A DNA stretch of 64,000 nucleotides from Semisulcospira habei (taxonomy: Eukaryota; Mollusca; Gastropoda; Semisulcospiridae), in assembly GCA_036245525.1 (NCBI GenBank), contig BTPG01000004.1, forward strand, positions 210,218,912-210,282,911, in the 5' to 3' direction. Every line of letters starts with the position of its first letter. Positions within the stretch are counted from its first letter, which is position 1. The notes below the pieces were generated by a model. It saw only the letters and a program-made list of their open reading frames with translations, was not told where the DNA came from and searched no databases. This document shows positions 55,550 to 64,000 of this stretch, piece by piece. The position numbers and the translations under genes were made by a program.

Positions 55550-57850
55550 TCATTTCTTTTGTAACTTTTTCAGTCTGTTGCGGACGAAATCCTTAATGTT
55601 TGTCCAGCGCCTATGTCTAAGTGCAGGCTCCTCTGCCATTGCGTACTGTATCTCGGCCTTTCCAGGAAGTTTGTTCATGACGAGGTGTGTCTTGAAACGA
55701 GTTTGACCAGCTTTCTCTTCAGCTTCCCCCCATGGTTTCCTTGTAAATCTAGCTTTCTTTCGAACAGGAGCTGACGCAGTACTGTCATCATCAAAACTAT
55801 CTAGATTGTCATCAGGCTCTGGACGTCTTTTCTCCGTCATGCTCATCGTTTCCTGTGTTGCTGACTTGCTACTTGCTTCATTCACAGGTGCTGTTCCCCC
55901 CGAGACCTCTCTGCCAGTTTCTGATGTGTCTTCATTGTCAAAGTCAATCTCTTCATCATCGCCCAGCTCAGCTCTAATGCAACTCTCAAAATCTGTCATC
56001 CCATTGTTAACTGACAGAAGAATCTTTGCCACTTTTGCCTTTTGAAGGACGTCTTGAGGTTGGCGGTAGATATGGCGATGTATCCGAATATCATGGCCAA
56101 GGAAATCTGCCAGCTGATCCTGGTCTAACTCCGAGATGGCCATTGACTGAGCCAAAGTTGCAACCTGCTTCCGCAACTGAGTAAATGTGAACATGGCTGG
56201 GTATGACACCCCTGCTTCTAGGGCATGGGACTTCAGAACATCATGGCCTCTGTAAGGCCTCTGACCAGAAGGTGTGGCAAAGATGTACTGGGAATCAGCG
56301 AGAGCTGGCACTGATTGCCTCATTTGAAGGATTCTGTCCACAGTTGTCATCATCTTCTTCGTCAGCAAAACGGGAACACTCCTATTAAACTTGCCTCTGA
56401 TTTCCACTCGCTGAAAATGATTCACCATTTTCTTCTCAACCTCTGTGAGACCTTTCAAGATATCTTGATTGGTGATCGATCCAATCTTAGCATTCTGGAA
56501 GTCTGACACCTTCATTCTGTGAACTTCTCCCCCTCGTTTTCGGTTGAAAAGTGATACAGCACAAAGAGTTGCTTTAACCACTGTCGGATAATCTTCCGAA
56601 ACCATCCTTGTCTCAAGAAGCTTTTGGACCTTCCTCACATCTTCACATGATGGGATCAGCTTGGGTTTGTTCATGGTCATTTTCCCGACCGACTGGGCTG
56701 CTGTAGCGGACACACAATCATACCAGTCCCCGTTGAAGACAGAGTCAAACCGCTGCGCCTCAGAGAGCTCCTGTCGCCACCTGTCGTCTGAACCCTGCCC
56801 AAGCTGTTTGGATGCCTGTGACTGTTTGATCTGTGAACACTTTTTCAAAGCATGGCCTATGCGCATTGCGAGATTGCCTTTTTTGAACTGATGTGTGTCC
56901 TCATCAAAATCTGCTAGCTCTTTTACAGCCAGGACAACATGATCAAAGCTAGCTGAATTGATCACAGCATTTAAACTTGCGATTTTCATTTCTGACCTCA
57001 CTCTGATAATCTTTAATAGTCTCCCTAACTCCCGCATCCTGGAGCTGATTTGTCCAGCCGTGTGTTCTTCAATGTCCCTGCGGTCAAATAATCTCTTTCC
57101 ATACTCAAGAAGCAAGGGGTCAGTTCTGATGAGACGGCTTATCTCATCATCTCTCTGGCTGGCCAAGACCTTGTGATAGAAGGAAAATTCAACGTCTACG
57201 GGTATTGGAAGCATTAGCCGACCACGGCGCGCCGCGTCCCCTCGCCGAGTGATCTGAAACCCTCCTGGCTTCTGACAGCAACGTTTTGAGTGTACAGATA
57301 TCAGCTTTTTTTGATAGAGCCCTTTGCAATGGCTACAGGCGAGAAGGTCGTCTACCTTACTAGTTTTGGTGCGATACTTAGGAATCAAACATCCGGATTT
57401 GTTTTCAAGAACAGCAACGTTATGCATGTAATCACCCTCATCTTGTAGTCTGATCCATGCTCGACGTCTCTGCTTGGTCCCTTTTTTCATCGACAAAATT
57501 TTAGCAACGTCTGCCTCATCTGCATGGACATCTTGTAAGTGCGTGCTCATTTTCAAGACAAGCTTGCCACACAATTTGCATGCATGTTTCTTGTCCCATT
57601 TGTACTTTCCTTTCCCTCTCTGCGACACGTGCACACCTGTTTCTTCTGTAAGTGCTCTTTCCCCACTCTTTCCAGCATCATGTTCCTCCTGCCTATCCAC
57701 ATTCTCATTGCCACCCCCTAACGCACACTGCACCTTGCTGGTACTAGCGTCACCAACACCTGGCCACCCCGAACCTGCCACTTTGATGAAATCTAACATA
57801 GTCGATACAATACTGTCTGTGTCAGAGATCCCAGCAATTGATGCCGACAC
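55550..57850 (-). CDS. Zinc-finger plus tyrosine-recombinase-like protein, 766 codons
   Basis: Large uninterrupted frame. Order: acidic/polar N-terminus; C2H2-like finger (CKLCGKLVLKMSTHLQDVH, about 91-109); second Cys/His cluster (CSHCKGLYQKK ... HSKRC, about 171-191); basic segment. Then a tyrosine-recombinase-like core from about 420 with Arg in FNRKRGGEVHRM (about 440), a TQLRKQ box (about 556), LADFLGHD (about 584) and HIYRQP with the presumed Tyr (about 594). An acidic linker follows, then a C-terminal Trp-containing domain (KPWGEAEE ... RWTNIKDFVRNRL). Tyrosine recombinases cut and rejoin DNA through the Tyr. Here the box-II His (HxxR) appears replaced, so activity is uncertain. No ATG exists at the frame start; the first is codon 17, and splicing from an upstream exon is likely. 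Probably Crypton-like or domesticated from such an element. Confidence 0.8.
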   Translation of the reverse strand: MSASIAGISDTDSIVSTMLDFIKVAGSGWPGVGDASTSKVQCALGGGNENVDRQEEHDAGKSGERALTEETGVHVSQRGKGKYKWDKKHACKLCGKLVLKMSTHLQDVHADEADVAKILSMKKGTKQRRRAWIRLQDEGDYMHNVAVLENKSGCLIPKYRTKTSKVDDLLACSHCKGLYQKKLISVHSKRCCQKPGGFQITRRGDAARRGRLMLPIPVDVEFSFYHKVLASQRDDEISRLIRTDPLLLEYGKRLFDRRDIEEHTAGQISSRMRELGRLLKIIRVRSEMKIASLNAVINSASFDHVVLAVKELADFDEDTHQFKKGNLAMRIGHALKKCSQIKQSQASKQLGQGSDDRWRQELSEAQRFDSVFNGDWYDCVSATAAQSVGKMTMNKPKLIPSCEDVRKVQKLLETRMVSEDYPTVVKATLCAVSLFNRKRGGEVHRMKVSDFQNAKIGSITNQDILKGLTEVEKKMVNHFQRVEIRGKFNRSVPVLLTKKMMTTVDRILQMRQSVPALADSQYIFATPSGQRPYRGHDVLKSHALEAGVSYPAMFTFTQLRKQVATLAQSMAISELDQDQLADFLGHDIRIHRHIYRQPQDVLQKAKVAKILLSVNNGMTDFESCIRAELGDDEEIDFDNEDTSETGREVSGGTAPVNEASSKSATQETMSMTEKRRPEPDDNLDSFDDDSTASAPVRKKARFTRKPWGEAEEKAGQTRFKTHLVMNKLPGKAEIQYAMAEEPALRHRRWTNIKDFVRNRLKKLQKK

Positions 57851-57969
57851 ACCCTCTGAATCCGGTGAGCTCGAGCCAGGAACAAACTCCTCGAGTCACC
57901 ACTGCCCTCGTATTGCGATGCGCTGGCACTACTCTCAGTCTCGGGTCCATCCCAGGCGCCATTTGCCAA
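57851..57969 (-). pseudogene. Upstream part of the recombinase exon, out of frame
   Basis: A TTTCTTTCTTTCTCCAG acceptor ends at 57970. The frame beginning LANGAWDGPETESSASASQ is Ser/Glu-rich, like the start of the 766-codon frame, but offset by one base. A single-base indel near 57890 would connect them. It may be real decay or an assembly error. Confidence 0.45.
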
Positions 57970-58369
57970 CTGGAGAAAGAAAGAAAGAAAGATTGAAACC
58001 AAAGCTGCATTAGTGTAGTGTCGCCTCACCCCCAGCCTTCGACACCAAAATCTGTAGGGTCGCTGACCGTGTGCAATGTTTGTGTGACCGGTGAATGTGT
58101 ATGTAAATGTTTGCTTGTGTCAGGATGCCAAGTTCACACACACAAGCACAGTCACTCGCACTCGATACTAACTACAATAAAACATGTGAAACGAAGATCG
58201 CATTTCGTATATATATTGCAGTACAGGCTAATAAGGCTAAAGCGACAACAAATGCCCCGGCATGAGGCCGTTTGAGAAAAATATATTCTCTGCTGGTCAC
58301 AATGTCATCAGACGTTACTACAGTAGCGCAGCAAAGTACTATTATCTAAGTTGTGTCTCTAAAAAGAAT

Positions 58370-59010
58370 GACAAAGTCCGAACAAAGGAGAATCTAGTAA
58401 AATAACTAAGTCGGAGAGGCCATTAGATAAAAGGAAACCTCGGCAAAAATAAAGTCCAAAGTGCCCTTTATAAAAGAAAGTCTATAAAAGTAGCTAAGTC
58501 AGAGAGGCCTTTGTTAAAAGAAGACCTGTACAAAAATGACTAAGTCCAAAGCGCCCCTTTGTAAAAGGGAAGCCTCGGAAAACGACAGTCCGAGGCGCCT
58601 GTTACAAAAGAAGAGCCCCGAAAATAACAGAGTCCAAAACGCCCTTTGTAAAGGGAAGCCTCGGAAAAACGAGAGTCCGAGCCGCCCGCTATAAAGGATA
58701 ACTATCTAAGAAAAATGGCAGAGTCCAAAAGGTCCTTTGATAAAGGGAAGCCTCGGAAAAACGACAAAGTCCGAGACGCCCGTTATCAAGGAAGACTCCA
58801 GAAAAATGGCAAAGTCCGAAGCGCCCGTTATAACTAACTATGTAGAAAAATGGCAAGAGTCCGAGATGCCCTTCTAAAAGGATAGCTATCTAAGAAATGG
58901 CAGAGTCCGAAGACTCCCAAAAAATGGCTAAGTCTAAAACGTCCTTTGATATTGGGAAGCCTCGGAAAAACGACAAAGTCCGAGACGCCCGTTATCAAGG
59001 AAGACTACAA
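58370..59010. repeat. Degenerate minisatellite, unit about 55-70 bp
   Basis: Repeats of AAAGGGAAGCCTCGGAAAA, ACGACAAAGTCCGAGACGCC and GTTATCAAGGAAGACT in varying combinations, about ten units. Open frames through it are repeats, not genes. Confidence 0.85.
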
Positions 59011-59159
59011 AAAATGGGCAGAGCGGAAGAAACAGCAACTGTAGAAGCAGTCGTGGATAACACCCGCTCAAATCCACCTATCTCCGCAGACCAGTTCTAC
59101 GCCAAAAGCCGACCGCAGCGGGAGCTTTTCGCTAGCCGAAAAGCTGACGGGTAGCGGAA

Positions 59160-59800
59160 AGTCGCCCGCCCGACCAAAATCATTACGTGTTACAAAATGG
59201 TGAAGCACTCTTCCATGCGATAGAACATTACTTTCCTAGCTGAATACGCTTTTGTAAATTCTGAAACTATTACCGACACCTAGAGCACTTCAAACACTAT
59301 ATTGTTGCAAAAACCTCTTGCAGATGAAAAATCGTACTTTTACAAGACTACATAGTTAACAACCCAATCCACAAATCTCTTGTCAGGGGAAAATACTCCG
59401 CAGTACCCAGCTGTCTGGCATCATAGCAGAGCTCTAAAAAGAAGGGAGAAACCGACACTAGGCGAGGTGAGGTCACTGAGTACAACATCTGGCCTTTGTC
59501 TACACGTTGTGCTGTGCTACACATTAAATTCCAAGCTTGCAGGAGACAAAAATAGCTGAACTACGTAAGCCTCAGCCGTGAGCACATTGACTACTGACAA
59601 AAAAAAAGAAAGAAAAATAATACGATAAAAAACGTGTACAAGGCATTTTTACCACATTAGGACAGAAACAGCCCAATTTTGGTTTAAGGGGCCTTGTACA
59701 AGAATAAAAAGAGTAATCCCGTGTATGACCGATTTACATATGTGTGACCTCGGTGACGAGGGCTGGATTCTGCAGCAGCAAAATCCATGTTTTCTGAAAA
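59160..59800. other. No gene seen
   Basis: Unassigned sequence between the minisatellite and the repeat at 59800. Confidence 0.3.
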
Positions 59801-60220
59801 TGCAAGCAGTTTTCACACATTTGTCAACCCTGCGTGACCCTTTGAGAGAGGTCACTCAAATTGGCATGTTTAAAAAGGTCTTGCCACAAAGTATCCTTGG
59901 GCCAAGCTTGAAGAATGTGAGTCTCCGAGAAAATGCCACCGTTAACTCATTCTACCCCCAGACACACCACAGCAGGATAAGGATCGACCATGATAGTTCA
60001 AAGGTGATGCCAGAACAGCCAAGCTATTCTGGCATCACCCTTGAACTATCATGGTCGATCTGTGTCCAGCGCTGCAATGCGGTCTTGAGAGGACAGGGGA
60101 AAAATTTAAGGATTTTGGTGTTGGGGTAGAATGAGTTAAAGTTTACCATGGACGACAGACGGACGACCAGTGGCCCAGAACATAAACTCATTTTTGCTTC
60201 GCACGCACGCCAGCCAATAA
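59800..60220 (-). mobile_element. Reverse-oriented fragment of the 10.8-kb element
   Basis: Matches 10800-10980 in reverse: TTGGGCCAAGCTTGAAGAAT, CCGAGAAAATG, CATGGACGACAGACGGACGA, TGGCCCAGAACATA. It is interrupted by a TTAA MITE at 59946-60135. Confidence 0.75.
59942..60139. mobile_element. Palindromic TTAA MITE with demonstrable target duplication
   Basis: Ends TTAACTCATTCTACCCC and GGGGTAGAATGAGTTAA. The host repeat copy at 10.9 kb has a single TTAA (10905-10908) at the homologous position, so this is an insertion with TTAA duplication. Confidence 0.85.
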
Positions 60221-60252
60221 AATGAAGATGATCATAGAATCACTTTACTTAC

Positions 60253-60435
60253 CAGTTTGTAATTGGGAGCATTCCGCTGCCGTCCATGCACCCTCCTACC
60301 AGACGCACCCTCTGTGGCAGAGGCTGGGGGGCCATGATTCTGCAGCATAGATCCCGATGGGTTTGGACATCCTGCTGCCATCTGGCGCTGGGTGTGTGCA
60401 GAAAGTCCTGAGCCGGTGTGACCAAAACGGTGTTG
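60253..60435 (-). CDS. Candidate upstream exon of the recombinase-like gene
   Basis: 183 bp between an ACATGTTTGCAG acceptor and a GTAAGTAAAG donor on the minus strand. It is open in the frame ending RRVHGRQRNAPNYKL, which joins in phase 0 to the acceptor at 57970. The intron would be 2.3 kb and contains a minisatellite. No domain is recognised; support is splice signals and open frame only. Confidence 0.4.
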
Positions 60436-60480
60436 CTGCAAACATGTCCAATACAACCATGTAAACCAACTGACATTTTG

Positions 60481-60835
60481 AATCAGATTGATTGTACATT
60501 GCTTAACGTCCCGACAGCAACAAGGCTTTCTCAGGACGTGCCTGCACTGCTTGTGAAAAAAAAAAACCCACCTAAACAGAACATTGCCATGTATGTCGCC
60601 TGCCGGTCAAATACGTTAAATAAACCTAACACATGGGGCCTAAATAAAGCTAAGACCATTTAGCAACACACATCCAATATCAAGAGCTACAGGCAGTGCA
60701 GACAGTAGGGAGAGTTTTAAAAAGGCAAATACAGGTGAATGGACAAAGGGTAGACAGAAACACATGCCCCAGAATAGAGAGAAAAACCCACCCTTTGGGG
60801 CTGACCAGGGTGACCCTGAGAACTAAAAACTGGTA
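60481..60835 (-). mobile_element. SINE, second copy (reverse)
   Basis: Reverse complement of most of 33320-33660, ending in a short (TGAT)n-type tail at 60481-60493. Confidence 0.85.
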
Positions 60836-60839
60836 ATAC

Positions 60840-61580
60840 AGTAAAAAGCGACACTTCAGTTGCACATTCCGAAAGACCTGTTTGTGGACGTTTGTTCTTT
60901 GAATCGCGAGGCAGTTTTGCTAACGAGGATTGAAATCTGGCGCCATTTTTGTTTTTTACAAAAAAGTCAACTGATACTGTGCATGCATGTGGCAAGTTAA
61001 CACATGTCAGGGAAAAAAAAGAAGAAACAAAATCGCGTGGCAGATTGACCTTGTAATGGGGTTATTGAACGAATTCCTTTCATTGAAGAAGAAAGCTTTT
61101 GTCAAGTTAAAATCGTGGGGTTCTATTATCATTTACTACAAGACTCAACGGTCAGAGAGTCAGAGAGGAAGACACGGACCGAGCCACGGCTGAAGCAGAC
61201 GCCTTATTTTTCTGGGCCAAACGGGTATCGGGGATTGGGGGCATCTCTCAGTTAAATAACTGCACTGAACAAGTACATTTGGGCGTGCTCTGAACTAAGA
61301 AATATTGCATAAAGTACCTCTGCAAACGCGAAAGAATGGCCGGTCACGGTTGGAGACGAAAGACGTTTTAGCAAGGGAAACAACTCCGTTCATCAGTGTT
61401 GGGCTAACCAATCGGCGATCATCAAATTGATCTGAAAACACTGCGGCCGTTTCCGTGTCAACACACAGGCCCAAGGCATCGCCGAAACACAACCATCGAG
61501 TAAATCTGTCAAAATGGGGACACCGTATTTTGATATTTTTTTCCTGACTTTTGAATGAAAGATAATACAGAAACAACCCT
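60840..61580. other. No gene seen
   Basis: Short open frames exist on both strands but none shows a recognisable domain or splice context. Confidence 0.3.
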
Positions 61581-61669
61581 CAGAAAAAATGGGTGTCTGA
61601 CTTGGTCACCCAGAATTTTACACACACCCATTTTGCATAAGGATGGTAAAGAAAGTAACCCATTTGAGT

Positions 61670-61678
61670 GATTTGGTG

Positions 61679-61735
<57 letters not shown>

Positions 61736-61752
61736 GCACGCACGCACGGACG

Positions 61753-61801
<49 letters not shown>

Positions 61802-61960
61802 ACACACGGCGTTTGGCGCCAGAAGTATGTTCTCCAGCAAGGTTTGCGTAGCTATAGATGTGACGTCATTTTCATCTTGTTACTTCTTTGGCATAATGTT
61901 GGGCCCGCACGCACTGCAAAACGTCATGTGCATGCGCCGGAACGGTGCTCCGACGACCCC
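61670..61960 (-). repeat. Partial reverse copy of the 1.3-kb repeat
   Basis: After the (CA)n (61681-61796) the sequence CACACGGCGTTTGGCGCCAG, AGTATGTTCTCCAGCAAGGT, GATGTGACGTCATTTTCATC and TTACTTCTTTGG matches in reverse the start of the repeats at 3600 and 45360. Confidence 0.65.
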
Positions 61961-61969
61961 CATTTCAAA

Positions 61970-62700
61970 GTTGTTCTAATTTTAAAGGTGTACCATCCAA
62001 GAGGAGATAATTGAAAAATTGTCGCATTGTTCGGCTATAAAACTATGCTCACCTGGTTCGCTGGGTCAAAAGAGGTTTCAGTCTTGGTTACAGCAGCAGA
62101 GTGTTTGGTGTCAGAGAAGTCAACGCTCAAACTTTCCCGACAAACGTATGCTTAGTGTCTCGTGTGGAAGAAATCAGAAAAGTAAAATAATAACATTTAG
62201 AACGTTTGACGGTAAGGCGACAAACTCCGCCACACACTGCCTTATCACGTACACAATCAAGGAAAACAGCTCGGCGGAGTACAAAGAACGTTTGAAAAAA
62301 TTCCGCGTCTGATTCGTTTCAAGTCGAGGAGACGGAAGAGAAATCTGGTACCCTGCTCAAGTGTTGGTCGTTTAAAATAAGAACACAATTTGTAGAGGAA
62401 AGAAGGAACCGTCCTCGATGTTTGCACGACTGGTCCGCGCACCCATGAGGTTCAATATTTTAGAAGAAAATCGACCGTGTCGTGAAGAGGATATTTAAAC
62501 GTGTCTGCAATGCGTAACAAACAGTATATTATAATCTACTGTCTTTGGATTGCGTCTGTGAGTGATAATGGCTTGTATTCTTTGTCTTTCAATTGTTTCA
62601 ATATGTTAGGTGTAGATGGGTGACAGCAACGAATATTTTGGGGTTCGCTGGTAGCACTAAGCAAGTGGTCATCGATCTGTGTGATTTCCGAAGTATTTGG
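61970..62700. other. No supported gene
   Basis: A 97-codon frame (62019-62312, +) without an ATG start is open but unrecognised; I do not call it a gene. Confidence 0.3.
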
Positions 62701-62723
62701 TACTCCTTCCTTTTCGGTTTATT

Positions 62724-62937
62724 TTAACACATTCTACCCCAGGACCGAAATCCCAAAATGTTTAGGTTGCCCTCTGAAGGACTGTATTACCATTCTAGAG
62801 ACCGATCAAGCGTGATTGTTCAATTGTGGTGCCAGAATAGATTGGCGCCTATGGGCGCCAAGCTATTCTGGCACCATCCTTGAACTATCATGCTCGATCC
62901 ACGTCTTGCTGTGGTGTGTCGGGGCTGAATGAGTTAA
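62724..62937. repeat. Palindromic TTAA MITE, full length
   Basis: 214 bp from TTAA to TTAA; central arms GTGGTGCCAGAATAGATTGGCGCC against GGCGCCAAGCTATTCTGG, ends CATTCTACCCC and GGGGCTGAATG. Confidence 0.85.
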
Positions 62938-63109
62938 AAATCTACTGCTGTTTTCCACAGGTAACGTATAGCAACAGAAAATGTGTATACACTTTGCAAC
63001 AATGCTTGTCTACACGTTGCAACTTTGTTACCATTATTCATTTGTCCCCCACCTATCCCGATCCGCCCCTGGAATGTGATAGTTGCACAAATAAATGTTT
63101 CCGTTGCGG

Positions 63110-63214
63110 CACAACAATTTTGGGTCTATGGGCGCTAAACCATTCTGGTACCACCATTGAACTATCATGCTCGATCCATGTCTTGCTGTGGTGTGTCGGG
63201 GCTGAATGAGTTAA
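63110..63214. repeat. Right half of a palindromic TTAA MITE
   Basis: GGCGCTAAACCATTCTGGT through GGGGCTGAATGAGTTAA; the left arm is missing. Confidence 0.7.
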
Positions 63215-63299
63215 AGGGCATTTGATCATCATGTTTGACTTTTTTGCTGCACACCAAAAGTTTGCATGAAAAAAAAATCAAACTAGCCGTATATCCGCC

Positions 63300-64000
63300 A
63301 TTTCTGTAAACAAACTAGACCTGCTAGTAAACATCATCCACTGCCTTTCATGGGACCTCTTTATCCCTTTCAGCCAGCCAACTGCTTTCAGCCAAGAATC
63401 AAAACTATGCATGTAAACACACCGGCTGATAAATACAGGCTGGTACAAGAAAACCTTCAAACAGAGAATGTCCAGACTTTGCCACAACCTGTCTACTTCC
63501 ATAATCTTAGCTCTACGCAATTTTTTGAAATTGTTCCCACAGCTCAACAAATGCCTTGCTAGAAGAATTTAAACACTCAAGCCTCCAACGTCATTTCCCA
63601 GTATCTGTCAAAAAGCCCAAAAAACAGCTGCATGCGGGCCTTTCTGCAGTGGATAGAACAACTAAACCAGCGTGTAACCGTAGGGAGGAAGTACTTTGAA
63701 TAGCTCCACTAAAACATAAATCATATCTGCATGTATACTGTTAAAAATCTGAAAATACTCCTTTATAACAATTATGGAGACAGTAGAAATGACAGTAAGA
63801 AATAAACGTTATTTGCTCAGATGTCTTTTTATTTCTCAAACTGACTAATACAAAGCTCTGTTAACAATTGAACATAACATTATTCAAGCAGACACATACT
63901 GTGTGACAAAAAAGCATCCAACTGACATCAGATCGGTGGCACATCAGTTTAACCTTTGGCTGCTGGTAGCGGTCTTTGTCACGATGATTCTTTCAGGAAT
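63300..64000 (-). repeat. Inverted copy of the 44.45-45.2 kb repeat
   Basis: Includes the start of the 90-bp TTAA palindrome at 63949-64000, at the homologous position to 44454. The copy runs off the window. Confidence 0.8.

Noticed and set aside
58897..59154. 85-codon coding region
   Set aside because: Lies in the minisatellite; residues repeat with the DNA unit.

Overview
The window looks like nuclear DNA of an invertebrate, most probably a gastropod mollusc. The evidence is one spliced host gene with long introns and GT-AG junctions, abundant (CA)n/(GT)n microsatellites, tRNA-headed SINEs, several non-LTR retrotransposon families and many small palindromic DNA elements. The species is an inference; nothing in the sequence fixes it.

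Host gene. An eight-exon aldo-keto reductase lies on the + strand from 3215 to 43957. Its exons join in phase to 368 codons including the stop, and the D-Y-K-H catalytic tetrad is present. The introns hold most of the window. Intron 1 carries a dispersed 1.3-kb repeat, a decayed THAP-type zinc-finger sequence, a LINE 3' fragment and a solo LTR. Intron 2 carries a tandem-repeat DNA element. Intron 3 carries a LINE reverse transcriptase and a 7.4-kb element with about 0.55-kb terminal inverted repeats that ends 13 bp before exon 4. Intron 4 has a LINE fragment.

Intron 6 (18 kb) contains the main item: a 17.1-kb Polinton/Maverick element at 25486-42572. It has terminal inverted repeats of about 150 bp and a 5-bp target duplication. 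It encodes protein-primed DNA polymerase B, a retroviral-type integrase, an FtsK/HerA-like packaging ATPase, a double-jelly-roll major capsid protein, a probable penton and about nine small structural or unknown proteins. It sits inside a tRNA-headed SINE, 4 bp after the Pol III B box. Almost every Polinton gene has an A-rich box touching its ATG, often ending AATAAAAATG. I found no adenain-like maturation protease. One structural gene is split by a younger SINE with a 13-bp target duplication, and another has a frameshift at its start, so this copy is probably not functional as it stands, though most genes are intact.

Downstream of the host gene (44-64 kb) there is a second copy of the 1.3-kb repeat nested in another repeat, a broken APE-type LINE on the minus strand (47.8-52.8 kb) with a hairpin tandem array, and a long minus-strand gene for a zinc-finger plus tyrosine-recombinase-like protein (55550-57850) with a probable upstream exon at 60253-60435. 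Palindromic MITE-like elements flanked by TTAA are scattered through the whole window; one is confirmed by an empty-site paralogue inside the window.
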